Assembly (NCBI GenBank): GCA_017516785.1
Contig: JAFXAV010000011.1
Location: 1 to 19,430, forward strand
Length of the DNA: 19,430 nt
From: Oscillospiraceae bacterium
GTDB lineage: Bacteria; Bacillota_A; Clostridia; Oscillospirales; Oscillospiraceae
Direction: 5' to 3'
Every line of letters begins with the position of its first letter. Positions within the stretch are counted from its first letter, which is position 1. Of the stretch, positions 7,509 through 17,006 are shown one piece after another. The position numbers and the translations under genes are program-made. Under the pieces are notes generated by a model that worked only from the letters and a program-made list of their open reading frames with translations, was not told where the DNA came from and did no database searches.

Positions 7509-7796
7509 ATGAAATATTATGTCTATATCCTAACAAATAGGAATAAAACTGTATTATATACTGGAATTACAAATGATTTGGTAAGAAGGGTATATGAACA
7601 TAAAACTCATTGTGATAAGGATTGTTTTACATCGAAGTACAAAGTTGACAGACTGATTTACTTTGAAGAAACGTCCAATGTAAATTCAGCCATTGAACGG
7701 GAAAAGCAAATTAAAAGTTGGAAAAGAGATCATAAAGTAGCTTTAGTTATGGAATCAAATCCCCGATGGATTGATTTGTATGAGCAGATTTTATGA
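7509..7796 (+). CDS. Small GIY-YIG endonuclease-domain protein
   Basis: The 95-residue protein is a stand-alone GIY-YIG nuclease domain. It begins MKYYVYILTNRN, then VLYTGITNDLVRRVYEHK gives the YVY...YTG signature with the conserved Arg. SAIEREKQIKSWKR holds the expected catalytic Glu. GIY-YIG enzymes cut DNA using a divalent metal; the target of these small single-domain members is unknown. The ATG at 7509 is preferred because the family starts there. A TTG at 7464 would add 15 residues with no family similarity, and neither start has a convincing ribosome site. The gene is markedly more AT-rich than recF and gyrB and is bracketed by 43-bp inverted repeats, which suggests recent acquisition as a unit. 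Confidence 0.88.
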   Translation: MKYYVYILTNRNKTVLYTGITNDLVRRVYEHKTHCDKDCFTSKYKVDRLIYFEETSNVNSAIEREKQIKSWKRDHKVALVMESNPRWIDLYEQIL

Positions 7797-7799
7797 TTG

Positions 7800-7842
7800 T
7801 ACCAGGAGATTGCCACGGCCCTTCGGGCCTCGCAATGACATG
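7800..7842 (-). repeat. Right inverted repeat of the GIY-YIG cassette (REP-like)
   Basis: This is the inverted partner of 7413-7455, with 41 of 43 bases complementary. Within the inner 38 bases the only difference is in the palindrome loop. It starts three bases after the nuclease stop codon. I see no clear target-site duplication outside the pair; both ends carry CATG, which is part of the repeat. Confidence 0.9.
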
Positions 7843-7902
7843 TTTTCCCAGGTTGTACGCAATATTTTAGATAAGCAATTTTTGTAAGACAGGAGTTAAT
7901 TT

Positions 7903-9834
7903 ATGTCTGACGAAACCAAAGTTACACAGGAATACGGCGGCTCGCAGATTCAGGTTCTGGAAGGCCTGGAAGCTGTGCGCAAGCGCCCCGGTATGTATAT
8001 CGGTTCCACCTCCTCCAGTGGTCTGCACCACCTGGTTTACGAGATCGTGGATAATTCCATCGACGAAGCGCTGGCAGGCTACTGCAAGCACATCACCGTT
8101 ACCATCAATCCCGGAAATTCCATCACCGTCACAGACGACGGCCGTGGTATTCCCGTTGATATTCAGCCCCAGACCGGAAAACCCGCTCTGGAAGTCGTTT
8201 TCACCGTTCTGCATGCCGGCGGTAAGTTCGGCGGCGGCGGTTACAAGGTCTCCGGCGGCCTCCACGGCGTCGGCGCCTCCGTTGTCAATGCCCTGTCCGA
8301 ATGGCTCCGAGTCCGTGTCCACAAGAACGGCCTGATCCACGAGATGAAGTTCTCCCGGGGTCACATCACCCAGGAGATGAAAATCGTGGGTAAGACGGAA
8401 AAGACCGGCACCGAGGTCACCTTCCAGCCTGACCCCGAGATGTTTGACACCCTCGTTTATGATTATGACATTCTCCATGAGCGCATGCGTGAGGAAGCTT
8501 TCCTGAACGCAGGTCTTGCCATCACCATCACCGATGACCGGGATGATGAAAAGCAGATCACCGAGACCATGTGCTACGAGGGCGGCATCCGGGAATTTGC
8601 AACCTGGTGTAACCGTCATAAGAATGTGATCCATGAGGATGTCATCTACATGTCCGGCACCAAGGGCGATGCTTCCGCGGAAATCGCCGTGCAGTACAAC
8701 GACGGCTATCAGGAATTTCTGCTGTCCTTTGCCAACGATGTCCGTACCCCCGAGGGCGGCATGCACGAGACCGGTTTCAAGACCGCGCTGACCCGCGTTC
8801 TGAATAACTACGGCATGAAAAACGGCATCATCAAGGGCGATGACAAGGTCACCGGCGACGACTGCCGGGAAGGTATCACCGCCATCATTTCCGTGAAGCT
8901 CACCGATGCGCAGTTCGAAGGCCAGACCAAGGCCAAGCTGGGCAATGCCTATATCCGGACCCTGGTTGACCAGGTGGTCACCGAACAGCTGACCATCTTC
9001 TTCGAAGAGCATCCCGTTATCGCAAAAATCATTCTGGAAAAGGCCATGATGGCAAACCGGGCAAGAGAAGCCGCCCGTAAGGCCCGTGAATCCATCCGCC
9101 GGAAGACCGGCCTGGAATCCGGCCAGATGCCCGACAAGCTCCAGGACTGCAACGAGCGTGACCCCTCCCTCTGCGAAATTTACATCGTCGAGGGTGACTC
9201 CGCTGCCGGCTCTGCCATCCAGGGCAGAGACTCCCGGTTCCAGGCAATTCTTGCCATGTGGGGCAAGATGCTGAACGTTGAAAAGGCAAGAGCCGACAAG
9301 ATTTACGGCAACGACAAGCTGTATCCCCTGATCGTGGCTCTGGGCGCCGGCATCGGAGACGAATTTGACATCGAAAAACTGCGCTACCACAAGGTTGTCA
9401 TCATGAGCGATGCTGACGTGGACGGCGCTCACATCAGAACCCTGCTTCTGACCTTCTTCTTCCGCTACATGCGGCCCCTGATCGAGCATGGCTATGTCTA
9501 TTCCGCCGTGCCTCCCCTGTATAAGATCAAGCGGGGCAGACTAGAGCGGGTTGCCTACTCCGATGAGCAGCGTGACCGGGTCTCCGCCGAGCTGCGGGCC
9601 GACAATCCCAACGCCAAGATCGAGATCAATCGCTTCAAGGGTCTGGGCGAAATGGATGCCCACGAGCTGTGGGACACCACCATGGATCCCGAAAAGCGTA
9701 CCCTGCGCCGGATCACTCTGGACGATGCCCGCCGTGCCGATGAGATTTTCACCATCCTCATGGGCGAACAGGTGGAGCCCCGTAAGGAATGGATCGAGCA
9801 CAACGCCAAATACGCGATCAATATCGATATCTAA
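7903..9834 (+). CDS. gyrB: DNA gyrase subunit B
   Basis: GyrB supplies the ATPase and TOPRIM parts of gyrase, which introduces negative supercoils with GyrA. The 643-residue protein has the GHKL ATPase motifs EIVDNSIDE (47-55), DDGRGIP (78-84) and GGLHGVG (118-124), and the QTK loop at 341-343. TOPRIM motifs are EGDSAAGS (430-437) and DADVDGAH (503-510), and the C-terminal RFKGLGEM is at 578-585. EGDSA is followed by Ala where Gly is usual, and AMWGKMLNVEKA has Trp where many GyrBs have Arg. AGGAG lies 9 bases before the ATG. The 60 bases between the GIY-YIG cassette and gyrB show no clear promoter. It is separated from gyrA by 14 bases that include the gyrA ribosome site. Confidence 0.97.
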   Translation: MSDETKVTQEYGGSQIQVLEGLEAVRKRPGMYIGSTSSSGLHHLVYEIVDNSIDEALAGYCKHITVTINPGNSITVTDDGRGIPVDIQPQTGKPALEVVFTVLHAGGKFGGGGYKVSGGLHGVGASVVNALSEWLRVRVHKNGLIHEMKFSRGHITQEMKIVGKTEKTGTEVTFQPDPEMFDTLVYDYDILHERMREEAFLNAGLAITITDDRDDEKQITETMCYEGGIREFATWCNRHKNVIHEDVIYMSGTKGDASAEIAVQYNDGYQEFLLSFANDVRTPEGGMHETGFKTALTRVLNNYGMKNGIIKGDDKVTGDDCREGITAIISVKLTDAQFEGQTKAKLGNAYIRTLVDQVVTEQLTIFFEEHPVIAKIILEKAMMANRAREAARKARESIRRKTGLESGQMPDKLQDCNERDPSLCEIYIVEGDSAAGSAIQGRDSRFQAILAMWGKMLNVEKARADKIYGNDKLYPLIVALGAGIGDEFDIEKLRYHKVVIMSDADVDGAHIRTLLLTFFFRYMRPLIEHGYVYSAVPPLYKIKRGRLERVAYSDEQRDRVSAELRADNPNAKIEINRFKGLGEMDAHELWDTTMDPEKRTLRRITLDDARRADEIFTILMGEQVEPRKEWIEHNAKYAINIDI

Positions 9835-9848
9835 GGAGGTGACGCATT

Positions 9849-12349
<2,501 letters not shown>

Positions 12350-12353
<4 letters not shown>

Positions 12354-12790
12354 AGACCGTGACCCTTTACACCGACGGCGCCTGCTCCGGCAATCCCGGC
12401 CCCGGGGGCTGGGGCGCGATTCTGGAGTACAACGGCCACAAAAAGGAAATGTCCGGCGGCGAGGAAAATACCACCAACAACCGCATGGAGCTCACCGCCG
12501 TGATCCGGGGCCTGCAGGCTCTGAATCAGCCTTGTGTGGTGGAACTGTACTCAGACAGTAAGTACGTCATCGATGCGCTGGAAAAAGGCTGGGCCTGGGG
12601 GTGGAAAAAGCGCGGCTGGATCAAGTCCGACAAAAGAAAAGCCCTGAATCCCGACCTCTGGGAAGTGCTGCTGGGCCTGACCCAGAAGCATGAGCTGCAC
12701 TACCACTGGGTCAAGGGTCACGCCGACAATCCCATGAACAACCGCTGCGACGAGCTGGCGGTTGCAGAGTGGAAAAAATTGAAGGGATAA
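12350..12790 (+). CDS. rnhA: Ribonuclease HI
   Basis: RNase HI cleaves the RNA strand of RNA-DNA hybrids, removing primers and R-loops. The 146-residue protein keeps the full active site: Asp9 in [14 protein letters not shown], Glu47 in NNRMELTA, Asp69 in YSDSKYV and Asp134 in NNRCDELA, with His124 in VKGHADN. The basic handle [18 protein letters not shown] is present, as in E. coli-type RNase HI. It overlaps gyrA by 4 bases and has no other obvious initiation signal, so it depends on gyrA translation. Placement right after gyrA fits topological and R-loop control, but that functional link is inference. Confidence 0.96.
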
Positions 12791-12793
12791 GCT

Positions 12794-13057
12794 ATGTATC
12801 TTTCCATCGGCAATGATATGGCAGTCCGGGAGCGGTCGATTATCGGTATTTTCGATCTGGACAACACCTCTACCTCCAAGCGAACCAGAGAATTTCTGGA
12901 AAAGAACGAAAAGGAGGGCCAGGTGGTTCCCTGCGACGATCTGCCCAAGTCCTTTGTACTGACGGCGGAGTACGGCCTGGACAGAATCTATCTGACCCCC
13001 TATACCGCGGCAACTCTTGAAAAACGCGCAAAATCAGAAAAATACCCCAGCTTTTAA
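12794..13057 (+). CDS. remB: RemB/YaaB-like DUF370 regulatory protein
   Basis: The 87-residue protein resembles Bacillus YaaB/RemB: MYLSIGND at the start, then RSIIGIFDLDNTSTSKRTREFL, PKSFVLT and RIYLTPYTAATLEKRA. The family (DUF370) is known from extracellular-matrix regulation in Bacillus; its direct role in this organism cannot be read from the sequence. AAGGGA precedes the ATG, and only 3 bases separate it from rnhA, so it closes the gyrBA-rnhA unit. In Bacillus the gene lies between recF and gyrB; here that position holds the GIY-YIG cassette. The last codons and the TAA stop are part of the terminator hairpin. Confidence 0.88.
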   Translation: MYLSIGNDMAVRERSIIGIFDLDNTSTSKRTREFLEKNEKEGQVVPCDDLPKSFVLTAEYGLDRIYLTPYTAATLEKRAKSEKYPSF

Positions 13058-13069
13058 GCTGGGGTATTT
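13040..13069 (+). terminator. Rho-independent terminator after remB
   Basis: AAATACCCCAGCTT at 13040-13053 pairs with AAGCTGGGGTATTT at 13056-13069, followed by more T. The remB stop codon (13055-13057) lies at the hairpin tip, so the terminator overlaps the coding end. It closes the rightward replication-gene block. Confidence 0.92.
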
Positions 13070-13086
13070 TTTATGGGGAAATAGAG

Positions 13087-13287
13087 AAATTGCAGTTTGG
13101 CGATGAGTTAGCACCGCATCGCTTGCCTCCCTCCCTGAGGGAGGTGGCAGCCCGAAGGGCTGACGGAGGGAGTGTCCCATCGACTTTACGACACTCCCCC
13201 AGTCAAAAATCAGAGATTTTTGCCAGCCCCCTCAGGGAGGGGGCCGAGGGTAGCTTCGCCACCAAACAGCTCCACAAACTGCAATTT
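13087..13287. repeat. MITE-like palindromic repeat, copy 2 (complete)
   Basis: The ends are a perfect 12-bp inverted repeat, AAATTGCAGTTT at 13087-13098 and AAACTGCAATTT at 13276-13287. The 201-base element is non-coding and full of palindromes: CCTCCCTGAGGGAGG around 13129-13143, CAGCCCGAAGGGCTG around 13149-13162, AAAAATCAGAGATTTTT at 13205-13221 and CCCCCTCAGGGAGGGGG around 13227-13243. It fills the gap between the remB terminator and the azlD stop codon, which lies 5 bases beyond its right end. The interior segment at 13123-13176 matches the copy that begins at 19290. Confidence 0.82.
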
Positions 13288-13292
13288 ATCCA

Positions 13293-13616
13293 TCAGAACA
13301 CCATTTGAACCAGAACCATATAGCACACAGTGCCGCTGATGATGCTCAGCAGGGTATTCTTCTTCCAGACATGGAGTGCTACCACCAGGGCAACAGAAAT
13401 TACCTCCGGAATGCCGAAAGGTGCGGCGGAGAAGCTGATATTTCGCAGACAGTAAATTACCAGCATGCCCATGATGGCAAAGGGAAGCACCTTTCCGAGA
13501 TATGCAATGAATTTGGGTGTTTCCCGCCCACGGAAGATGGCAAATGGCAGAAAACGAAGGCCGATGGTCACCAGGGCCACCACGGCAACAAGGAGGGCGG
13601 CATGGGTATCAAACAT
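13293..13616 (-). CDS. azlD: AzlD family branched-chain amino acid transport subunit
   Basis: This is the small membrane partner of AzlC; the pair exports branched-chain amino acids and analogues such as azaleucine. The 107-residue protein has about four hydrophobic segments (LLVAVVALVTIGLRFLPFAI, VLPFAIMGMLVIYCL, VISVALVVALHVW and a C-terminal one) and the family motif TIGLRFLPF. Its start overlaps the azlC end by 8 bases, so the two are coupled. I see no U-rich terminator after its stop; the MITE-like repeat begins within 5 bases. Confidence 0.9.
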   Translation of the reverse strand: MFDTHAALLVAVVALVTIGLRFLPFAIFRGRETPKFIAYLGKVLPFAIMGMLVIYCLRNISFSAAPFGIPEVISVALVVALHVWKKNTLLSIISGTVCYMVLVQMVF

Positions 13617-14304
13617 CGGTTTTTCCTCCCTTCGTGCCGTAAAGGGCCAGGGAAAGTGTGATGAGAATCATGGTGGGAATCAGGAAATTCCCGGGGCCGA
13701 AGATGGCAAGGCAGAGGACGGAAGCGGCCACGCCCAGAATTGCCGGAATGTGATCGTCTGTGCTGCGCCACTGCTCTACGAATACCGTCACGAAGAGGGC
13801 TGTCAGGGAAAAGTCTATACCTTCGGTGGAAAAAGGAAGGACAGATTCCAGAGCCGCGCCCAGGCCACTGCCCAGAACCCAGTAGCACTGATTGAAAAGG
13901 GAAACCAGGAAGAAATACTTCGGTGCGTCCTCAATGTCCTCCGGCGCTCCGGCGCAGTTGAGGGAATAGGTTTCATCGGTGAGGCCGAAAATCAGATAAG
14001 ATTTGTATTTTCCGGTGTCTTTATACTTGTCAATCATGGAAATGCCGTAGAACAGATGCCGGGCGTTGACCATCAGGGTGGTCAGGGCGGCGGTAATCAG
14101 ACCTGCGCCGCCGGCAAGCAAATCTACTGCCAGATACTGCATGGAACCGGCGTAAATGAAGATGCTCATGGCAAGAGCCCAGAAAATTCCGTAGCCTTTG
14201 GAGCTCAGCAGGATGCCGAAGCCGGTGCCGAGAACTACATAGCCTGCCATCACCGGCAGACTGGCAAGGAATGCTTTTTTGGCGAGGGTGGAGTTTTGCT
14301 TCAT
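13609..14304 (-). CDS. azlC: AzlC family branched-chain amino acid permease
   Basis: This is the large permease subunit of the AzlCD exporter. The 231-residue protein shows the family features FLASLPVMAGYVVLGTGFGIL near the start, IYAGSMQYLAVDLLAGG, MVNARHLFYGISM and LTALFVTVFVEQW, with several hydrophobic stretches spread over its length. GGAGGG precedes the ATG. A very good promoter lies at 14339-14367, and a DnaA-box cluster lies about 57 bases farther upstream. The gene runs head-on to the expected rightward fork from oriC. Confidence 0.93.
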   Translation of the reverse strand: MKQNSTLAKKAFLASLPVMAGYVVLGTGFGILLSSKGYGIFWALAMSIFIYAGSMQYLAVDLLAGGAGLITAALTTLMVNARHLFYGISMIDKYKDTGKYKSYLIFGLTDETYSLNCAGAPEDIEDAPKYFFLVSLFNQCYWVLGSGLGAALESVLPFSTEGIDFSLTALFVTVFVEQWRSTDDHIPAILGVAASVLCLAIFGPGNFLIPTMILITLSLALYGTKGGKTDV

Positions 14305-14338
14305 GGTATCCCTCCGGGGAAGTCATTTGTACTCCGGT

Positions 14339-14367
14339 ATCATACACAATTTACTGAAGCTTGTCAA
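14339..14367 (-). promoter_or_regulatory. Sigma-A promoter of azlCD
   Basis: On the minus strand, consensus TTGACA (14362-14367) and TATGAT (14339-14344) are spaced by 17 bases. The predicted leader before azlC is about 30 bases. This is the best promoter match seen in the window. Confidence 0.78.
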
Positions 14368-14423
14368 ATGCCCTGTTGACATAACAGATGCTTTAAACAT
14401 CTCCACACAGTTTTACACAGGAG

Positions 14424-14453
14424 TTATCCACATTGTCCACAGCTTTCTCCACA
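14424..14453 (+). promoter_or_regulatory. Tandem DnaA-box cluster outside oriC
   Basis: Three boxes lie in the same orientation within 30 bases: TTATCCACA (perfect) at 14424-14432, TTGTCCACA at 14433-14441 directly abutting it, and TTCTCCACA at 14445-14453. Weaker matches lie just upstream (CTCCACA around 14401-14407 and TTTTACACA at 14411-14419). The cluster lies between the azlC promoter and the thioesterase terminator. Confidence 0.75.
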
Positions 14454-14506
14454 AGGTATTTGTGCAAAAAGCGTCGAAATGGCGGTATTTTTCAGAGCGG
14501 GTGAAA

Positions 14507-14544
14507 AAAAACTCCACAGCCTCTCAAAGAGCTGTGGAGTTTTT
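14507..14544 (-). terminator. Rho-independent terminator of the thioesterase gene
   Basis: A 14-bp stem (AAAAACTCCACAGC at 14507-14520 with GCTGTGGAGTTTTT at 14531-14544) has a 10-base loop. On the minus strand it follows the thioesterase stop by 16 bases and ends in a run of T. Confidence 0.9.
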
Positions 14545-14560
14545 CTTGTTTACAGAACAC

Positions 14561-15298
14561 TTATTCAAAGAGAATTTTTGCGGCGAAAACACGGTGCTCC
14601 TCACCGCCCTCTTCGGTGCGGCGGGTTTCCATCTGGAAGAGGTTTCCTGCGCTGATTTCCCAGTTCATGTCCAGGGTCTGGCCCTCTCTGGCTTCTGCCA
14701 GATAGCAGATGGTCAGCTCTTTCATGGTGTGGTTTGCGTGGAAGGAGCTGGGCAGCACATCGAACATCCAGTCAAAATAGCGGGTGTTGTTCATGTGGCC
14801 GTTGACATCCAGATCGGTGAAGCGGACGGTGCGGCTGCAGCGGTTTTCGTAGATTTTGGGCAGCAGAGAACTGGGAACTGCCAGCTCATTGCCCTGTAAG
14901 GTGCCGCTGAAGATGAAGCCGCTCTTGGCGGGCAGCACCATGGTGCGGGTGGTCCGGTCCATCATGACCCAGAGGCTGATGGCACGGAACACTTCCTCAT
15001 CCTTGGCATCATAGGCGACCACACTTCTGGGATATGCGACACGGGTGGTGGGCATGGGCCAGGTTTCCAGACGAATGGTCTCGCCGTTGCGGGGCAGACG
15101 GGTGATCTGGACCCGGGTCCGGAGGATGGCCCAGAAGAGGTTCTTTTCTGCCAGGGCTTCAAAAGATGCGCCCATAGCGGAGCCGTGGATGCCGGCAACC
15201 TCCTGAATATAGTAAAGAAGCATCGAAGGCTTCAGACGGCCGAAGCGGTCGGAAGCGGCATCATTGATGCGGAATTCCTGAGAATAAATAGGCTGCAT
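14561..15298 (-). CDS. Acyl-ACP thioesterase (FatA/FatB family)
   Basis: The family hydrolyses acyl-ACP to free fatty acid and ends acyl chain growth in the cytosol. The 245-residue protein is a tandem hot-dog fold. The N-terminal half has SMLLYYIQEVAGIHG and FWAILRTRVQI..LP..GE.I..ETWP. The C-terminal half has the active-site segment FTDLDVNGHMNNTRYFDW with the conserved Asn and His. I choose the ATG at 15298, where family similarity begins (MQPIYSQEFRI) and a GAGG site lies upstream; an ATG 28 codons earlier would add sequence unlike the family. It lies 108 bases downstream of the htrA stop and may be cotranscribed with it. Substrate chain length cannot be inferred. Confidence 0.92.
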   Translation of the reverse strand: MQPIYSQEFRINDAASDRFGRLKPSMLLYYIQEVAGIHGSAMGASFEALAEKNLFWAILRTRVQITRLPRNGETIRLETWPMPTTRVAYPRSVVAYDAKDEEVFRAISLWVMMDRTTRTMVLPAKSGFIFSGTLQGNELAVPSSLLPKIYENRCSRTVRFTDLDVNGHMNNTRYFDWMFDVLPSSFHANHTMKELTICYLAEAREGQTLDMNWEISAGNLFQMETRRTEEGGEEHRVFAAKILFE

Positions 15299-15330
15299 GG
15301 GGAATAACCTCGATTCATTTTTAGATAGCA

Positions 15331-15340
15331 GTAACGTTAC
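15331..15340. promoter_or_regulatory. Perfect palindrome upstream of the thioesterase gene
   Basis: GTAACGTTAC lies 33 bases before the thioesterase start codon. Its position and symmetry suit an operator, but no regulator can be named and one 10-bp palindrome could be chance. Confidence 0.3.
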
Positions 15341-15406
15341 CGAGCCGAGGGAACGGGTGACGACAATCACCGCACCGGGCACGCATCGGATGTCGGCCCT
15401 GCCGAC

Positions 15407-16684
15407 TTAGCCCTTGGACTCTGTCAGAGTCAGGGTGACATTGTATTTTCTGCCGGAGCGGTAGATGACCACCTGGACGGTGTCGCCCACTTCGCTTCCG
15501 TAGAGGATGGTATTCAGGTCCTCCTGACCGGAGATGCGGGTATTATTCACACTGATGAGAATGTCGCCGGGTTCAATGCCTGCCCGGGCGGCATCGCTGG
15601 AAGCATCCACTTCGCTGATATACAGACCCGAGGGCATCCGGTAGTAATACTGATAGAAGCTGGACACACCCTCACCGAAAAGGCCCAGGGTGGGTCGTCC
15701 GGAGACGTAACCCTGGCTCACCAGCTGTTCCACAATTTCCTTGACGGTGGCGCTGGGAATGGCAAAGCCGAGACCTTCCACACCGGCTTCATCCACGAAG
15801 GTGCTGATCTTCATGGTATTGATACCGATGACCTGGCCGTAGCAGTTGATCAGGGGGCCGCCGGAATTGCCGGAATTCAGGGCGGCGTTGGTCTGGATCA
15901 GGGTCAGGGTGCGGCCGTCGGCACTCACATCCCGGTTGATGGCGGAGACGATGCCGTCGGTCATACTGCCACGGAATTCCACGCCCAGGGGATCGCCGAT
16001 GGCAACCACACTGTCACCCACCCGCATGGCGGAGGAATCACCAAACTGGGCGGCGGTGAGGTTTTCTGCCTCAATCCGCAGCACTGCCAGATCGGACACC
16101 GCATCGGCACCCACCAGGCTGGCAGGGAAAGTGCGTTCGTCAGTGAGCTGGACGGTGACGGACTGGGCGTTTTCCACCACATGGCAGTTGGTGACGATGT
16201 AGCCATCCTCAGAGAGAACCACGCCGGTGCCGGTGGAGGAACCGCCGGGCAGGGTGCATGAAATGGAGACCACGGAATCGATGGTCTGCTCGTAAATCTG
16301 CTGCAGGGAAAGGCCGCCATCCTGGGGGACGTTCTCATAGGAATTGGGGGTGGGATTCAGTTTAAAGGAGGGACAGGTTCCCTCAATCTCCGCGGGAGGA
16401 TCGGTTTCCTGGACAGAGGGTTCATAGGCATTCAGGGCGCCGGTGGTTTCGGGAGTCTGGCTGACGATGGAAACCGGGTCATCCTCATGAAGTCCCTGGC
16501 TGTTCAGCTGGGCGAAGAGCCGGACGTTCAGAATACTCAGCACACTGACCACGCCGCTGAGGAAAATCACCACCACCAGCAGCACGGCAATGAGACCGCC
16601 ATGGCTTTTCGGGGGCCGGGTCCGCCCGGTTTCGTATAAACCCCGATCCCAGGGGTCTTTTTCTGAGTAATTGTAGTCGTCCAT
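15407..16684 (-). CDS. htrA: HtrA/DegP-like membrane-anchored serine protease
   Basis: HtrA proteases degrade or refold damaged proteins at the cell surface. The 425-residue protein has a cytoplasmic N-terminus, one membrane segment (about 31-55, LIAVLLVVVIFLSGVVSVLS) and a trypsin-like domain (about 128-320). The catalytic triad is His168 (TNCHVV), Asp198 (SDLAV) and Ser274 (GNSGGP). A single PDZ domain at about 330-420 includes AARAGIEPGDILISVN. The start is the ATG at 16684, with AGAGGT upstream. The frame stays open for 87 more codons, but these read through the palindromic repeat and are not protein-like. It lies downstream of a two-component system on the same strand, an order resembling CssRS-HtrA or CiaRH-HtrA, which suggests an envelope-stress role (inference). 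Confidence 0.95.
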   Translation of the reverse strand: MDDYNYSEKDPWDRGLYETGRTRPPKSHGGLIAVLLVVVIFLSGVVSVLSILNVRLFAQLNSQGLHEDDPVSIVSQTPETTGALNAYEPSVQETDPPAEIEGTCPSFKLNPTPNSYENVPQDGGLSLQQIYEQTIDSVVSISCTLPGGSSTGTGVVLSEDGYIVTNCHVVENAQSVTVQLTDERTFPASLVGADAVSDLAVLRIEAENLTAAQFGDSSAMRVGDSVVAIGDPLGVEFRGSMTDGIVSAINRDVSADGRTLTLIQTNAALNSGNSGGPLINCYGQVIGINTMKISTFVDEAGVEGLGFAIPSATVKEIVEQLVSQGYVSGRPTLGLFGEGVSSFYQYYYRMPSGLYISEVDASSDAARAGIEPGDILISVNNTRISGQEDLNTILYGSEVGDTVQVVIYRSGRKYNVTLTLTESKG

Positions 16685-16712
16685 AAGATTACCTCTTACA
16701 ATTAAGATGGAT

Positions 16713-16993
16713 GTTACTTTCTTGTCTCCGAACAAGAAAGTAACCAAAGAAGTCGGCCTAAGGGGCGCTACGAGCAAATCGCGCCCCCTTAGGAATCCCC
16801 CGCCGCATCGCCGTAAGCACTTTCGAGGATTGAATGTACGGCAGAGCGAAAGTCGGAACACTTTCGCGTCGTAGTAGCAAGATAGGATATATTCTGGTTT
16901 AGGAGGGGTGGTTGTTAGGAGGGGGCGTCTTTGTAAAAAGCCCACTCCTAACTCGGCTTCTTTTGGGCCTTTTCTTGCCGAAACAAGAAAAGG
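16713..16993. repeat. Structured palindromic repeat element, copy B
   Basis: This copy has the same plan as the one at 4299-4672. The outer left hairpin has a perfect 12-bp stem (16713-16724 with 16733-16744). An arm pair follows (CCTAAGGGGCGC at 16757-16768 with 16781-16793, one extra C). The central hairpin is at 16846-16867 (GCGAAAGT, loop CGGAAC, ACTTTCGC). A capped arm pair (GTTAGGAG at 16914-16921 with CTCCTAAC at 16945-16952) encloses the identical 19-base motif at 16924-16942. The outer right hairpin is at 16968-16993. The arms differ in sequence from copy A but remain complementary. Together with short flanks it fills the 322-base gap between the kinase stop and htrA, starting 13 bases after the kinase stop codon. 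No htrA promoter is obvious between it and the htrA start. Confidence 0.8.
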
Positions 16994-17006
16994 GCGTAAG
17001 AATTCA

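Noticed and set aside
13087..13287. CRISPR array
   Set aside because: The repeats are palindromic modules of differing sequence, not regular direct repeats with unique spacers, and no cas gene is present.
15392..15406. Terminator right after htrA (GTCGGC/GCCGAC hairpin)
   Set aside because: The stem is only 6 bp and no U-tract follows on the minus strand, so it is not called a terminator. Read-through into the thioesterase gene is possible.
16685..16945. Possible 87-residue N-terminal extension of HtrA
   Set aside because: It reads through repeat copy B, lacks protein-like character, and the internal ATG at 16684 has a ribosome site and directly precedes the cytoplasmic and membrane segments.
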